This document shows, piece after piece, positions 14,227 to 28,260 of a stretch of 64,000 nt of DNA; position 1 is the stretch's first letter, and the number at the start of each line of letters is the position of its first letter. Both the position numbers and the translations under genes were made by a program. The notes under the pieces were generated by a model that saw only the letters and a list, made by a program, of their open reading frames with translations, had not been told where the DNA came from and did no database searches. This DNA is from Eleginops maclovinus (taxonomy: Eukaryota; Chordata; Actinopteri; Perciformes; Eleginopidae), in NCBI RefSeq assembly GCF_036324505.1, contig NC_086358.1, positions 3,933,868 through 3,997,867 on the forward strand, read 5' to 3'.

Positions 14227-17200
14227 CTTCCACATTTGTCTCCGTTTGTCTGAGCACATGTGCTTGTATGCGGTCACATTATATGCCCGTAATGTTTGTG
14301 TTGGTCCACAGGCTTCTTTGTCTGCGCTCCCCGCTGATGTGTGTGCTGCCCGCTGAGAGTGTGTGTTCTCGGAGCCCCGTGGCGACCCAGATAACACTAT
14401 CTCTGTGGAGCCAGAGCCCCGTGGATCTATTCAGCGCTGAGGATGAAGGCCGCGGTCTGCCCAGCACGCGGACACGCTCAAAGAAGAAGCAACAAGCTGG
14501 GCTGTCACTGCGGGCTAACCTGGCTTATAATGCTTGACCACCTCCTCCTTAGTGCCCCCTTGGGGAGATCTGCAACATGTGTTTGTGTGTGAGATGGGAA
14601 AGGGTTACACAGAGGAGGGCAAGAGGGTGTATTCTGTGTTTTATTGCCATCGTGGCACCCTCTGGACCGCTCCTGATTAGAGTCAAGCACACACAGGGTC
14701 AACCGGCTTTGCTAAAGAAGCGCCCCTCCCAGCGTGACATAGACACTTTCCATTTATTTGGGGATGGATGCAGAGCTATTCTTTAAAAGGGGGACAGCTA
14801 ATAGAAGACACATGATGGGGGTCCCGCACTGATCAGATCCTTCATTGTGGCACAAAGCAAAAGGTGACAGCGGAAAACGCCCTGAGCCTGTTTTATAGCC
14901 CCTGAGGAACACCCTGAGAGCGAGTGATTGCATGTACAAATCAGCGTTAGATCACACTGATAAATGCAATGTCCTCACGAATCGAGGCAAAGAATCACAC
15001 GCGACGAAGAGGAGTGACCTTCGTCTCTGTGAACTGAGCGGGAAATTGTCATCCAGCTCTGGTTTCCAAGCCCTCATCACATATTGATAAGGGGAAAAGA
15101 TTGGGATGATATTCAGCAGTCTACCCAGAGACACAGGAGGAGGGACTTGGGCAGGAAACACACCTAAATAGTCTTTCCAACAGGCTGTTGTTTATGTATG
15201 AAATGCTAATGAAGGTTTCCATTTAGATTCCATTTTGAAAGGAATTGCGGATGAGAATAAAAGGACTGTAGTAAGGTGAAGGGGGATTAGGGTTTTACCT
15301 ACTTGCATAATTGTGTGCACATGGCCATGTTTACATACAATAAGAACAGGATCATTACTCTGAATGTGACCTATAGCATTATCCCGTGGAGGTTTTTTTT
15401 TTTGTCCAGGAAAGCCTTTTATTCCTCCCAATGTGGGGATGACTAATGAAGACTGGATCGAACCCACACTGAGACCCTCCAGACTTAGTGTCTGTTTTGA
15501 TGTGCTAATTTTATTTATCCGGGGCATGTCGTGCAGACAAATGCAGGGTTGCAAATGAGCGTAAACACAACTGCACACACACACACACACACAGATGGCA
15601 ATTAGCAATACGTATAGAGGTTAGTTAAGGCAGAATTCACCCTCATTCAGTTGTGGAGCAAATGGAGCAAAGGAGCCCCTTTATTTAGGTGGAGAAAGTA
15701 ATGGTTTGGCTACCTAATATTCAGGTGGTGTAGAAATGCAGGATTTGTTTTATCATGGGGAAATACCACCAACCCCAAGCCCAATGCTTCCCCGTTTGAA
15801 AGCATTCCCTTTTTGTACTGGGTTTCTTCTGGCCTCATTTCTGTACTGATTCTCTCCAGAGATAACTGGAATTCGAACATACTCTCATTTTCTGGAGGCT
15901 GCAAAAAAATCGCGAACCATTTCCGCTACATCTGTTAGGCTCCTAAGTGCTGAGAGTGCCTTTCCCATGAGGACCTTGACCTTTATATTCCTCCTGCAGA
16001 CCCCAAAGAGCAGACTCTTAATGACAGTGCTGCTGGTTAGGATGAGGAACTCCAGTAAAACACATTCAGTGTCCACTGCCCATCCTCTCCAGTGGCATCA
16101 CTCAGTCAGTCGATCATAGGGATCATTTGACTTTGACTGTGGCCACTCCTGCGCTGCTTTGTGTTAAAGTTGAGACCTAAATTTCCTCCGTCCTCAAGTC
16201 GAAGGGTGTCCTATGTCTCATTGTTTCCCATGAGCTCTTGAGAACATGTGATATTTGTAAGAATACAGCTTTATTATATGGTATCATGTTTGAGTGCAAT
16301 GCATATAATGTTGCAGCTGTAGTTGCTCATTCATATTTATTGCATGGTTTTATACAGTTTTGTTTTATCAGATTGATTAATATTGTTCTGCAGATGTTAT
16401 CAAACACTACTGAGTCATATCATTGTTCTTATATACTGTTTACTGCTTGGTAGCATGTTAAGTCTACACAATAATTATTCAGGATAGTTAAATACTCCCT
16501 ATCTCACTGGACATCATTTTCTACAAACACAGATGTATCGACGGGTCTGGGAAAGCTAAATGACTGAGCTAACTGTTATTTGTTATATATTTACTTCTAT
16601 CTTAGCTTTTGTCTTTGTAGCACAGTCCTAGTCTGACAGAAAATAATTCAATTAAAGTGGATGGCGCCACAGAGCTAATTAGCCGCGTTAGCTAGCCTCC
16701 TTCCTTGTGTTAATGCTTTCACATATTAAATTATTCGTACAAAGTAGGAGTTGTCGGGTCTAGAGAGTCGTAATGAGTTCACTCGCTATAGCTTTTATTC
16801 TTTGTTAAATTGACTCTCACTGTCTGCAAAAAAAGTGTCCTGCAGCGCGGTTCATAGTCTGTCAGAAAGCAAAAGTATAATAAAAGTGAAAGGTGTGACA
16901 CAGCAAAAAAGCTGCGTATGCTAGCCTTTTTTCCCTTTGCATCCATCCTTCCTCATGTCAAGACAGCCTGCTATCGGTCAACATGAACTGCACCGAGATA
17001 ATGTGGATTCCATAACATTGGCCTAGAAAATGCCGCTTTCCAAATAGAAAACTTGTCTTGAAAAAAAGATATTCATAAGGAAATTGTATGGATGTTTAAG
17101 AAAGCAACCCGTGTGTGTCAGCATATGTGTGTGTTATTTTGGATTGTGTGTGTGTGTGCACCTTGGCGTACAACGCTTGGTCACTGAAAGACATTCTTGC

Positions 17201-17689
17201 CCCGTGCCTTCGGTCTCTGTGGTCGCAGGGAGCGGCTGATTGTCCCACAGCTGCCACACACACACACACACAAGCACGCACAAAACACACATAGTATAGA
17301 GACGATTACACACACAGATTCAAGCCAGTCACAGATTACTCAGGCATGGAGATACAACCGCACAACCCTCACTCCGGCAAACGCTTGCACACACTCATGC
17401 CCACACATTGAGGGCTAGCCAGAGGGCAGCGTGTCAGGAGGGTGAGCTGGACGAGGGTGTAGAGAGCGAGCCAGGACCGAACTGGAGGTCTGCCATCACA
17501 CAGCGTCCAGATCTGTGCCAACGAGCGGAGCAGAAAACAAGTCTGGACCAACGTCCCCACTCTGGCCCTCTGCTCCGCCTGATTCACAGCCAGAAAACTC
17601 CTGCTTAGATCACTGCTGAGATTCATGGTCACAAAGAATCTCGCCAGGTTCAAGTGACGATGTGTGACTTTCTGTGCAGAGGCAGCTGG

Positions 17690-17720
<31 letters not shown>
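17690..17720. repeat. (GTT)n microsatellite, about 10 units
   Basis: A perfect GTT run. Confidence 0.95.
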
Positions 17721-18029
17721 GTCTGGTTTATTGGTCGTCTAGATTAATCCCCGTTTTGGCTGTCGGAGGAACTCTAGAACATCTTAATTTGTCAGTGTTT
17801 AGGTTGAAAAATGTACCTGTTACTTGTAGCTAATTATTTGATCCATTCATTAGTATTAGCATGATTATCTATCCATCACTTTTAGCTAACTATCTGAACT
17901 GTCTGTCCACAAATCCATAAATCTTAAGCTGACTACCTAAACCTTCTCTCTTGCCTTTTCTTATAGCTAACCTTTTTTAAACCATCCATTACTTTTAGGT
18001 TGACCATTAATGCTAACTCTAACGCTGGA

Positions 18030-18345
18030 ATCGGAGGATGAAGCCCTCTTTATTAGTCACATACATGCACACAGCAGAGCACACACAGTGAAATGTGTCC
18101 TCTGCATTTAACCCATCCTAGTACTAGGAGCAGTGGGCAGCTATTGTGCAGCGCCCGGGGAGCAATGGGGAGGGGGGATTGGAGGTGTCCAGTGCCTTGC
18201 TCAAGGGCACCACAGCAGGGCCCAGGAGGTGAACTGGGACCTCTCCAAGTAGCAGTCCACTTCCCATATTTCAAGTCTGTTTTGGGGACTTGAACCTACG
18301 ATTCCCAGTCCAAGCCCCTACTGACTGAGCCACTGCTGGACCATT
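18030..18345. repeat. common fish interspersed repeat (GTGCCTTGCTCAAGGGCAC type)
   Basis: It contains TTTATTAGTCACATACATGC, CCTCTGCATTTAACCCATCC, GCAGCGCCCGGGGAGCAATG and TGCCTTGCTCAAGGGCAC, then a tRNA-like end (CTGACTGAGCCACTGCTGG). I know this arrangement from many teleost genomes; its class is not settled here. A shorter copy is at 28105-28260. Confidence 0.75.
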
Positions 18346-19068
18346 TTACACTGGACTATTTTAGCAGTGTAAACAGCTAACTTCTCAAATCATTTATCCA
18401 TCCTTTTAGCAGCTTTATCAATACAAGTTTAAAAGCAGTTATAGTTATTTAACAGTTTCTTCCATAAGAGTAAGCTAATTATTTAGAGCATATTTAGCTA
18501 ACTACTTAGCTACCTAGACTATTAGCCTTTTAGCTAACTTTCCCCCATTAAGTTTAATTAACTATTCTAATAATTGATCCATTACATGCCCTACAGATGC
18601 CCTCTGCACTCTGCTTATTAGCTGTAAACAGTGTATTTACTCAATATCTCACAGATTTGTAATTTTATGTGGATGTTTATGTTTTTTCCATACAAACACA
18701 TATGTGACTATGAGGATATAACATAAGTTGTTGCTTTTTTTTTTACCAAGTAATTGAACTACTCTCACAGTATTTCCCATGTATCACCTTGAAACTGCAG
18801 AAGAACCACTAGGTTGCAAACATTGATCTAAGATGCACATTTGAACCATATATTACATTAGATGGATTGAGTCAACGTGCTACCTACAGGCAGCAGTAAG
18901 TCAGACCTTGTAAACAGCAGAAGTCTTTTACCTTTTCACCATCAGTATTTCATTTTCGCCCGAAGGCCGCTGACGACAGAGCGAGAAAGCAGAGAAATGG
19001 AGACAGAACAGACAAAAGATGCTGGGTATACGTATGCATTTGAATGCTTCATTTATGTATCTGCTATC

Positions 19069-19073
<5 letters not shown>

Positions 19074-19129
<56 letters not shown>
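19074..19129. repeat. (GT)n microsatellite
   Basis: About 28 units. Confidence 0.97.
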
Positions 19130-19130
<1 letters not shown>

Positions 19131-19266
19131 GCATGAAGATATGCATTCATCCATATGTGTGTTTTTGACAGCAGTACAAGGTTGTGCATGTGTGCGTGTG
19201 TGTGTGTCCACCCCCACCTACAATCTAAGACCTCTCCAAGCCACTAGACTGCTTCAACCATCCCCT

Positions 19267-19268
<2 letters not shown>

Positions 19269-19339
<71 letters not shown>
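19269..19339. repeat. (CA)n microsatellite
   Basis: About 35 units, interrupted by one G, 140 bp from a (GT)n tract at 19074-19129. The two are complementary and could pair in single-stranded DNA or RNA. Confidence 0.97.
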
Positions 19340-19341
<2 letters not shown>

Positions 19342-21053
19342 TTCTTCCATTCTTCTCCCTATGTCTGCTCGCTGTTGAGGGCTCTTATTTGATTAGCTGC
19401 GATTTGCTTTGTGAAGCACTGGAGCAGCATTTGTCTCACCGGGGGATCTCTGCAGACACACACACACTTTCAGAAATGCATGCGGGCGTTCGCAGACAAA
19501 ACACAAAGAGGATACATGCTCAAAAGGTACATTTCAAACTTAGCTTATCCTTAAGATTGATCCAACCTCGTCTCTTTTCTTTATGAAGTGAGGAGCTATG
19601 CTATTATGCTCAAAATGTTCAGGTTCACAAATGAAAATCCTGACTGAAACGCCAAAACAACTACACACAGGTGGCTCACAGCCTTCCCTTTAAACAGATC
19701 CTTTAATTGTGACGAACCAATGTTTGTTTAAGGGCCATGACCTCATCCCGCCTTCTCAGGAAATCACCTCTGATTACATAAGGATGACTGCGGAGCGACA
19801 CCCTATCTACCGATGCCGAGGTCCACTAACCATCTCCTTTAATAATGGATGAGAGGTCAATGTGTCGGAGAGGATGCGTGTCTTTGAGAGGCCGTGTGAA
19901 AACGGCACAATACAAACAACGGCTGTCAATGTCAGACTGCCTTTGTGATGTCTTCATTCATCAGGGCAGATACACACGGCCGACAGATTAAAGGAAACTG
20001 ATGTGAAGTGTGTGTGTACAGTTAGATGATGGAGGTGGAGAGCACTAGAAGCAAGTCTCCTATAGAGAGATACTGTATATTAGGCTCAGGTGTGTGAGGT
20101 ATTTGAGGATATGAGGAAGGAAAATAAATCCTGGTTCTCAATTTTTTACACCTGGCAGATGCTTTACATGTATGTACAGTCATGTGGTGTCAAGCCTGTT
20201 TGAGAGTCATTAGTCATTAGGTGTCATTACAAGACACAAGACTGTTTGCAAATCTAACCCCAGAAGCCAAACCATACCATATGATCCAACAATTTGGTAT
20301 TTGGATTTCAAGAGAAATCTAACCCAGAGCAAGGGATGTGTTGCTATAGCCGATATCTGTCCATCAATCTGGCTCAGAGGAGGTAATCCTAAATCTAAAC
20401 AAGCAGATTCCTTTTCTTAGCTGGCTAAAATGTGTCCCTCATTGGTATCATTTGGCTTAATATTAAAGAAAAGAGTGTGCCTAAATGAGCCCTTATAGGT
20501 TACATGTGCTACCTTTTATACGAATGTCCAGTCAGTGTTGAAGGTAAAAGCAGCAAGTTGATGCAATCTTCAACGTTTACCTTCAAAATTGAGAGGACAT
20601 CCACATACAACGGCTGCATGTTTACCAGTTTATGTTACAGAAATCACATCGTTCAACCTAAATGTCCAGGTAAAAGTAAAACAATGCACTCCGAGTCACC
20701 AGGTAAATATTTCCTCGATGGCATCTCGTTAAGGAGACGTGGCTGTTTATTTCTTCGTGCTGTTTCTCTGTTAATTCCCAAATCTCCCCCTGCAATGACG
20801 AGCAGAATTCTCTCCTCACTTGGGTTTCTCTGCTCTCCTGTCTCTCCCACACCCTCCCCCATCCACCCTCCACCACAAGGGGTTAATTAAAACTGATTGG
20901 GTCCTCCGAGACCACACCTGCCTCTGACAGGTAAGGTATCAGGCTCATATGAGCCGTGTGTGTGTGACTGTGTGGATATATGTGTGTAAGCACATCCTGT
21001 GCTATGCTGCCGAGTTCAAACGGTCCCATTAGAGCTCGATGATCAGCATACTG

Positions 21054-21250
21054 GGGGAGTAATGGATTACATGTAACTAGATTACGTAATCAGGATACAA
21101 AGGTAACTCAGTTAAGTAATCAGATTACTGTTCCTCTAAAAAGATATATAGATTTTCTAGCAGGATATTGATATTGAGGTAATCCAAAAGTAACGAAAGT
21201 AATCAGGTTACATTATATTTTGATACTCAGATTAGGTTTTTTGACATGTA
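21054..21250. repeat. GTAATC-rich relic resembling the ends of the hAT at 42397-46162
   Basis: It is rich in AGTAATGGATTACATGTAAC, TTACGTAATCAG and TAATCAGATTAC. This is the same style of repeated GTAATC/GATTAC words that fill both ends of the hAT element in this window. No coding part is present. Confidence 0.55.
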
Positions 21251-21944
21251 ACATTTAACAAGTAACCCTCCCTCCCCCGGCTGTCAGTTTGCATGTGTGT
21301 GTGTCTGATGCGTCCTGTGTGTGTGGCCCCTAGTATTTAACTCTGCATTTGCATGTGATTTGTGTCTGCAGACGCGTATGCATATCATTTGTGCGTGTCC
21401 CGTCTTTTCAGAGCCACTTAAGGGGCTCACGCTTGATGTGCTGATTAGACCTTGCTGGCTGGAACCAATCGCGGCTCTGCTCTGAGTTCACGCCTGTCTG
21501 CCTGCCCGTCATGTTGAGAGCCACTGGAGGAGGAGACACGAATACCGTTTAAACCTCAGATCATCACCTACAATATAACCCAAGATCACACACACGATGT
21601 AAAATATCATCAAGAGTATTTAAAAAGCACCTTCCTTTACCTGGCTGTAAATATAAAACTGTACCAATATACCCGATTCACGCTTTGTTTTTCCTCTCAA
21701 TTTATTTACAATTGGCAAAAAGGACCAGCTCCCTCTTTCCTTTTAAATACTATACTGGTACTTTTTTTTACCATAGAGTACTTATCTGCTATTTGTTTCT
21801 TTACTGATTGTGATTTTTATTATAAATCATGTGTGCATACTTAGTTATTTGTTTAATATGTAAGTCTGTTGTCTTCATCCATTGTCTGCTGATGTAATAA
21901 TGCACATTTTCCTGTTGCAGGCAGAAAAAGGAACTCTGATTCTG

Positions 21945-22205
21945 ATTAAAAACAAGGCAACTCAAAGTGCTTTACAAAAATGAAAAACATTAAGAAAGAG
22001 GGAGAATCATTAAGACACAAAGAGGATAAACATAAATCAAGTTAATATAGAATAAAACAGGTATGAATGGAAGTGCCAGTGCAGTGGGAGATATGAATAG
22101 TTCAATCAAAAAGCAGCAGCAAAAAGAAAAGCCGGGGTTTAAACGTGGTACAAGTTGCAGGCTTCTTGGATTTTGTTCCAGATATCAGCAGAATAATAAT
22201 GTGAT
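21945..22205. repeat. interspersed repeat (CAAAGTGCTTTACAAAAATG type)
   Basis: It has CAAAGTGCTTTACAAAAATG at the start, AGCAGCAAAAAGAAAAGCC in the middle and TTTTGTTCCAGATATCAGCA at the end. It recalls a common fish repeat from memory. It is non-coding. Confidence 0.5.
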
Positions 22206-22815
22206 TAATCAGTATAAGAAGTGTCATTAAAGCTCACACAGATGCTGATAGAGCACACCTCTATGCAAACAGTCGAATGCATGAATGAAACAGTGATGAA
22301 AAACATGATGGCACACATTAAGGCTGTGATTCTGTGTGTGTGTGTGTGTGTGCATATTTACTGGCAAGGGAGGTGTTTGTATGTGGAGGCAAGAACTAGT
22401 GTTGTATAACAGCAGCTGGCAGGGGAGAAGTGCAACACACACACACACACATGCATGCACACACACGATGAGATCCCGCTGCTAGGTTGGCAAGTAGAAC
22501 AGTCAAATTAGCCACTGGAGATCAAACTGATCCAAGACGTCTGCTGGGAAAAGGTGAAGGAAAAAAAAAAGATGGAGATGGAGAAGCAAGGACATGACAG
22601 CCAGGAGGAAGATGAGAGGCAGCAGCGCGGGGCGAAGGCACGACTGAGAGTTGTAAATGAGTCGGAGAAAATACTAGCGGGGAAAATGAGAGCGGTATAA
22701 GATGTAATTGAGGGAGGGGAAATACTGTAGAGACCAATGCTGGAGCAAAATGAGACGGATCGAGTGAGGAAATAGAGGTTTAACAACGGGACATATGACA
22801 CTTAGTCCGGAGGAG

Positions 22816-23496
22816 CAGAGGTGTAAAGAAACTAAGTACATTTACTCAAGTACTGCTTTGAGGTACTTGTACTTTACATGAGTATTTCAATGTTTTGCTA
22901 CTTTGTACTTCTACTCCACTCCATTTATTGAATCCCTTTAGTTGCTAGGCAGATTAGGATTAATGATGGTAAATATAATCAGCCCTTAAATCAGACTTTA
23001 GTTCACCTGCAGTAAATCCAGCAGCTACCCTGCAGTATACAAAGCCATTCAAACTAGCTGCACCTTTACCAGCTCTGAGAACACTTTAATGATCAATCAT
23101 TATAAAACATATCAGAGATATTATTCTGAAATGGACCAATCAGACAATGACTACTTTTACTGTCGCTACTTTAAGTACATTTAGATGAGAGTACTTTCTA
23201 CTTTCACTGGAGGAACATTTAGAATACTTTTACTGTGACAGAGTATTCCTACACTCTGGTACTTCTACTTTACTCAAGTACAAGAGCTGAGTACTTCTAC
23301 TTTACTCAAGTACAAGACCTGAGTACTTCTACTTTACTCAAGTACAAGATCTGAGTACTTCTATTTTACTCAAGTACAAGACCTGAGTACTTCTACTTTA
23401 CCCAAGTACAAGACCTGAGTACTTCTACTTTACTCAAGTACAAGACCTGAGTACTTCTACTTTTACTCAAGAACAAGATCACTTCTTCCACCTCTG
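22816..23496. mobile_element. non-autonomous hAT-like element with an internal minisatellite
   Basis: The ends are CAGAGGTGTAAAGAA and its near-inverse TTCTTCCACCTCTG. No ORF for transposase is present. The inside matches the relic in the foxj1 intron. No clear 8-bp target duplication was found at the borders. The right third is a tandem array (23260-23481). Confidence 0.75.
23260..23481. repeat. seven-copy 32-bp minisatellite inside the element
   Basis: The unit is TACTTCTACTTTACTCAAGT followed by ACAAGACCTGAG, repeated seven times with few changes. It looks like an expansion of the element's own subterminal sequence. Confidence 0.9.
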
Positions 23497-24898
23497 CTTA
23501 TATCATGCATTTCAAAGCATGTCTGCAGATATTAGCAGTAGAATAACTTGAGACAGAAAACAAGCAGAGAGTAAACATGTAGTCCCTGATGGAGCAGCCT
23601 GCCCTTCATGGCCAATTAGTAGCCTCAGCAAATGTAATCTTGGTGTGACCTGACACTGTACTGCACCCTTGGGTCAGTCATTTCATTTTTTCAACATGAA
23701 ATCCATTGCATTACTCATCAAATCTGGGAAAGTGAGTTTGCATGCATGCATATCTTACAGTAAGGGAACTTTATTGTACAATACAATTTTCAGAAGCGGT
23801 TCTTCTGCAAACTGATTATACAGTTTTATAATATATAATCTCAGCTGTGGTTTCGCAAGTAAGGATTTGAAAGCGACATGCAGACAGTCAGGGGTGAGTA
23901 GCTTTGAATGAAGAGGCAGACAGGTTGTTGTAGTCTCGACTGAGCTCCTTAACATGACACAGGAGTCAAACAAAGTCCAACTAGACAGACACAGTTGTTT
24001 CTCAGCCTGTATCAAAGCCCGCCATGCACGGTCAAACACTTTGTACGAGTCCAAGAAAATAAATCGTCTGTTTCTGTCATTTAAATGTCTGTTTCTCCGT
24101 GGTTAGATTCACAAGCATTGATGCTCAACACTAAGGTGCTTTCGTGGTTGTTGGCTATTATAAAAAGACTGTTGTGTCAGGAGAGATTTCAGCCATCAGA
24201 CTCAGGAGAAGGACGATATTTACATTTAGCTCTTTTGTATTTCATTCGGAAAGGCTAAAATAATCAGAAATCTTCATCCAAACTTTGGAGAAATCCAAGC
24301 TAATATGATTAGACAATAAGGTGTGCAGGAGTAGAGATACTAGTGCAACAAGCGAGCATTTAAAAGCCATTTGAAGTCTTTTTCCAAAATGTTTCTCAGC
24401 ATAATAACAGGAAGCCCACATTTTGAGACACTTGAAAGAAGGCTCTAATATGGGCCGAGGAATAAATGACTCATTTGGGACGAAATGAAATCTAAAAATG
24501 AGGGGTAAAAAGTTGAATAGTGTGGGTTAGTTTGATCATAGCAGGTGCTTCCATCCCTCTGTCTTCGATCCCAGAGACACTTTGCTGTGTGTTTTTAGCA
24601 TTTGATTCTGCAGAGGGAGAGTAAAGAGAGGAGGAGGACGACGAGGAGTAGGCAGCAGGACAGACAGGAGTATTTTTTCTGTAATGAGGCGGGTTGAGCC
24701 GGAGCCAGACCTGGACCAGACTCACAGCAGCAGCTCGGTCCAGCTCATTATGCAAGACTGCAGACAGCTCGGGCAGGAGGGAGGTGGGGTGGGGGGGGAA
24801 GGCAAAAGAAGAGAGGAGAAACGTAGAGAGGGAAGAGACGGAGACGCATTCAGAGTGGGAAAATGAGAGTGGGGAATGTCCAGAGTCAGGAGGGTTAC

Positions 24899-25095
24899 TT
24901 TAAAACATAATCTAAGTATAGGCTAAGGGGCGGGACATCTCTAAACGGTTGACCAATCACAACAGAGCTGGCCTGATAACCAATCAGAGCAGACTGGGCT
25001 CTGGTTTCAGACAGAGGGTGAAAAGAGGAGCTGCAGCACAGGCAGTATGAGGAGAATAAAGAGCTTTTTGAACATTAAATCTAATCAATATGTCC
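24899..25095 (+). mobile_element. MITE family M1, copy B (core and right end)
   Basis: It carries GGGGCGGGACATCTCTAAAC, GGTTGACCAATCACAACAG and CAGACTGGGCTCTGGTTTCA, then the right end near CCTCTTTAAAAC. The left half is missing or unrecognisable. Confidence 0.75.
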
Positions 25096-26852
25096 TCTTT
25101 AAAACACATTGCATGGTAATCCCACAAAATGTAGTAATCTAGGAAGAACGAGGTGAGGAAAGGTAGCGTTGAGGGGAGACAAAGAGAGGATGAGAGGGAG
25201 CAGGAGAGGGGGAGGGACGCAGCAGAAGGACGGAGGTTTGTCCTTTGGCCGATGGTCAATTAGTGTCGGGGAGAGTAGCAGGAGATCAGTGTGTTCGGCT
25301 GCAGAGCTCCCAGGTTGTTTGCTCCTCTCCTGAAAGAGGCAGCTGGGGCTCCTCCAAAACACAGGCTGCACCGCATCGTTAGGGCTCACATTAACGAGGG
25401 AATTGTGGGACGAAATGATTCCTGTGTTTCATAGGAGTGGACAAAGGATGCTGCTCTAAAATGAGATACGTAAAGAACTGAATACATATCTGCAGAGTTG
25501 TGTCCTGAGCAACATTTGGGAGTAAAACCACTTCTTCACTTCAGCACGTTTTGGATTACTTGTAGTAGAATAAAATAGCTATCAGTGTGTTAGTAGGGGA
25601 TGTCAAAGGTATTGAGCAATGTCACACAGACTGCCCAACATGATTGATTGCAATAGATCCCATATTAAAACATAGGATAGAAAGAGAGGCTCATGTGAGG
25701 CTATATCAAGAGACGAATAATTGAATAAATCCCGTTTGGCTGCTCCTTGATCCTCTTTTCTGACTTCCTGTTGCTTTAAAAGTGGTGTTTTTCTCCATGT
25801 TCTGGGAGGATTACATTGGCATTATTGGACTAAAAGGAATAGCTTACCTAATTTAATGGAGGAATGAGAAAAAGGATGTTTTTTAGAGGGTTTTATTCCT
25901 ATTCATATCTAAACCTCACATTACAGAACATTTTTAATACAAAATACACATTTTAAAGGTGAAACTAAATGACTATATTCCATTTATCTCCAACTAAAAG
26001 CAGTCAATCCCATTTAATTATACTAAGTAAAGCTGTACAAACACTTATTTTCTTCACTTATCGTCATGCTGTACATATGGATGAGATGCACTCCTCTTAC
26101 CAAAGCCAGAATAAAGCCTCTCGTTTCCCAGACACGTCACTTGTGTTTGTCTTCGTTGTCTCTCAACAGTTCCTATACACATCATCCTTTCACATTTTCC
26201 CGTAAAAAGCCTTGTTTGTTTGTCTTTGCCTCGTTTGTGCTTGACGCTTTTATCTGCTAAACGAATCACTCACAACCCGCTGAATTATAAAACAACATGC
26301 ACCGCAATTTCAATTTAAAGTATGTTTTTTCTGTACCTTGATCTTGACCTTGTTGATCTCAGACATGGCTACAATCTTGCACACACACATTCCCCTTCAC
26401 ACTCTTTGATATGCAGGACAATCAGACGGCGTTAGCATTCAGCCCGCACGTCTCTTTTGCCCATTGCATGCCAGCCAGACACACAAACACATAATGGCCA
26501 GACTACATCTCCTTAATGGGGAGGCGGACAAACAGAGGAATGCTGCAGAGAGGACGGAGTAAAGCGAACGTCTGCACACATCAGCCGGTGCTCAATAGAG
26601 ATTGGCCAGAAACGCATAAACTGGCCCTGCAGGAGTGAAACCAGTTAAATGGGGCTTCTCTTCTTCTCCTGCTCCTTTCATTGTGTGACTCTTTAAGTCT
26701 GAGAGAGAAACGCTGGAAGGCGAACAAGTGTCTGACACCGATCCAAAGCTTTAACATTTACTTACATTACATTTATGGGAATTCACAGGGTTGGCGCTAG
26801 ATCAGCGGAGGAAAACAACCAGGAGAGTGAGCTAGGACAGAGTTTGGTTTAA

Positions 26853-27262
26853 AGAGGACAAATGATGCTCATTATCAGGGTCATATCAGTATTTGGCTCC
26901 TCTCCTGACATGTCTCCATGCTTTAATGTTCAGAGTGCTCTTTATGTGTCTCATACTGTCTGTGCTGCAGCACCTCTTTTCACCCTCTGTCTGAAACCAG
27001 AGCCCAGTCTGCTCTGATGGGTTAGCTGGTCGGCTCTGTTGTGATTGGTCAACTGCTTAGAGACGTCCCGCCCCTTAACCTATCACGTACAATGTGTTGG
27101 AGCGCTAGCCAATAGTAGAACGAATGTTACATAGTGATGTCCAAATGAGGTGTTTCAGGCAGGGGGGGCGGAGTGTGGGAAAGAAACAAAGGGATTTTAG
27201 CCTGTGCAGACCATTTACATGCACTAAAACTTATACGACACACTACAGGAAAGGGGAAACCC
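26853..27262 (-). mobile_element. MITE family M1, copy C
   Basis: This is a reverse-oriented copy, with the right end first (TTTAAAGAGGACAAATGATGC), then the CCAAT-bearing core (TTGTGATTGGTCAAC) and GTCCCGCCCCTTAAC. The terminal part towards 27262 is degraded. Confidence 0.8.
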
Positions 27263-28104
27263 AAAAAAAAGCATTCAGATATACAATGAGGCATTGTGAG
27301 AAAACTATGGACACAAAGTTAGTAACATAAAGACCAGCGGCATGTATTATCTGATAAATACTAGCATGTAGTGTATTTTTGACCCCTAATGGTCACAAAT
27401 GTCCGGTGATCAGACGTAGATATGGAACAACTCTTTTCTCTGCAGCGTTTCAGTGCATTTACTCGAAACGCAGCACATTTCATGTTCTCGATTTCCTGTC
27501 AGCAAACAAAGGCGAAGACTCTTTTGTCGAGGCTCCAATTCCTCCGCTACACCCCTCCTGTGCTTCCCTGTGATTAGGTTCAGAGCACATTGCGGGGGTG
27601 AGGGGCGTGAAATCATTTGTGGTTGTAATTATGGGCTCCCCTCTCCAGAGTAATCATGAGCTATTAAAACCCGCCCTCCGCTCAGCCCCCCAACAATGCC
27701 AGTTAACATCTATGTTCCTCGGGGAGGCTGCAGGGAAGAGGCCAACTACCCGCAAACTGCAGTGGGCTGTGTGGGTGTGAGTGTGTGTGTGTTTTACCTG
27801 TGCAGCAAGCCTTTTGTGTGCATGGAAATACTTAAGGTAACACAGAGGCTTTAAGGCAGAGCTAAAACAAATATAATACAACATAGAAATAGAAAATGTA
27901 GAGCAGATTTTTTGTATTTAGCTACTTCTACTTTACATTGGCATAATCTGTAAAGGTAGCACAGCTAAAAAAAATAGCTTTGCACTTGATCTTTAACCCT
28001 ATGCAGATAAATAATGGGATGTTTAAAGGTTATGATTAATTAAAGTCCTTCAGAAAAGCTAACTTCTGTAAGGTATATCGGGGCTAAAGCTACAGTCACC
28101 TTAT

Positions 28105-28260
28105 CCCGGCCGACTAGAAGAAGAAGGAACCCTCAATGGACCGATCCTAGTGTTAGGAGCAGTGGGCTGCCAATATGTACGGTGCCCGGGGAGCAGTGCC
28201 TTGCTCAGTTCCCAAGCCAAGTCCCAATGGACTTCTCCACCACCGCCCAGATAAACAGTA
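28105..28260. repeat. shortened copy of the repeat at 18030-18345
   Basis: It shares AGGAGCAGTGGGCTGCCAAT, GTGCCCGGGGAGCAGTGCCT and TTGCTCAG with the longer copy, with an internal deletion. Confidence 0.65.

Noticed and set aside
20504..20890. 128-codon plus-strand ORF
   Set aside because: No recognisable domain, no splice or promoter context, and composition like the surrounding intergenic DNA.
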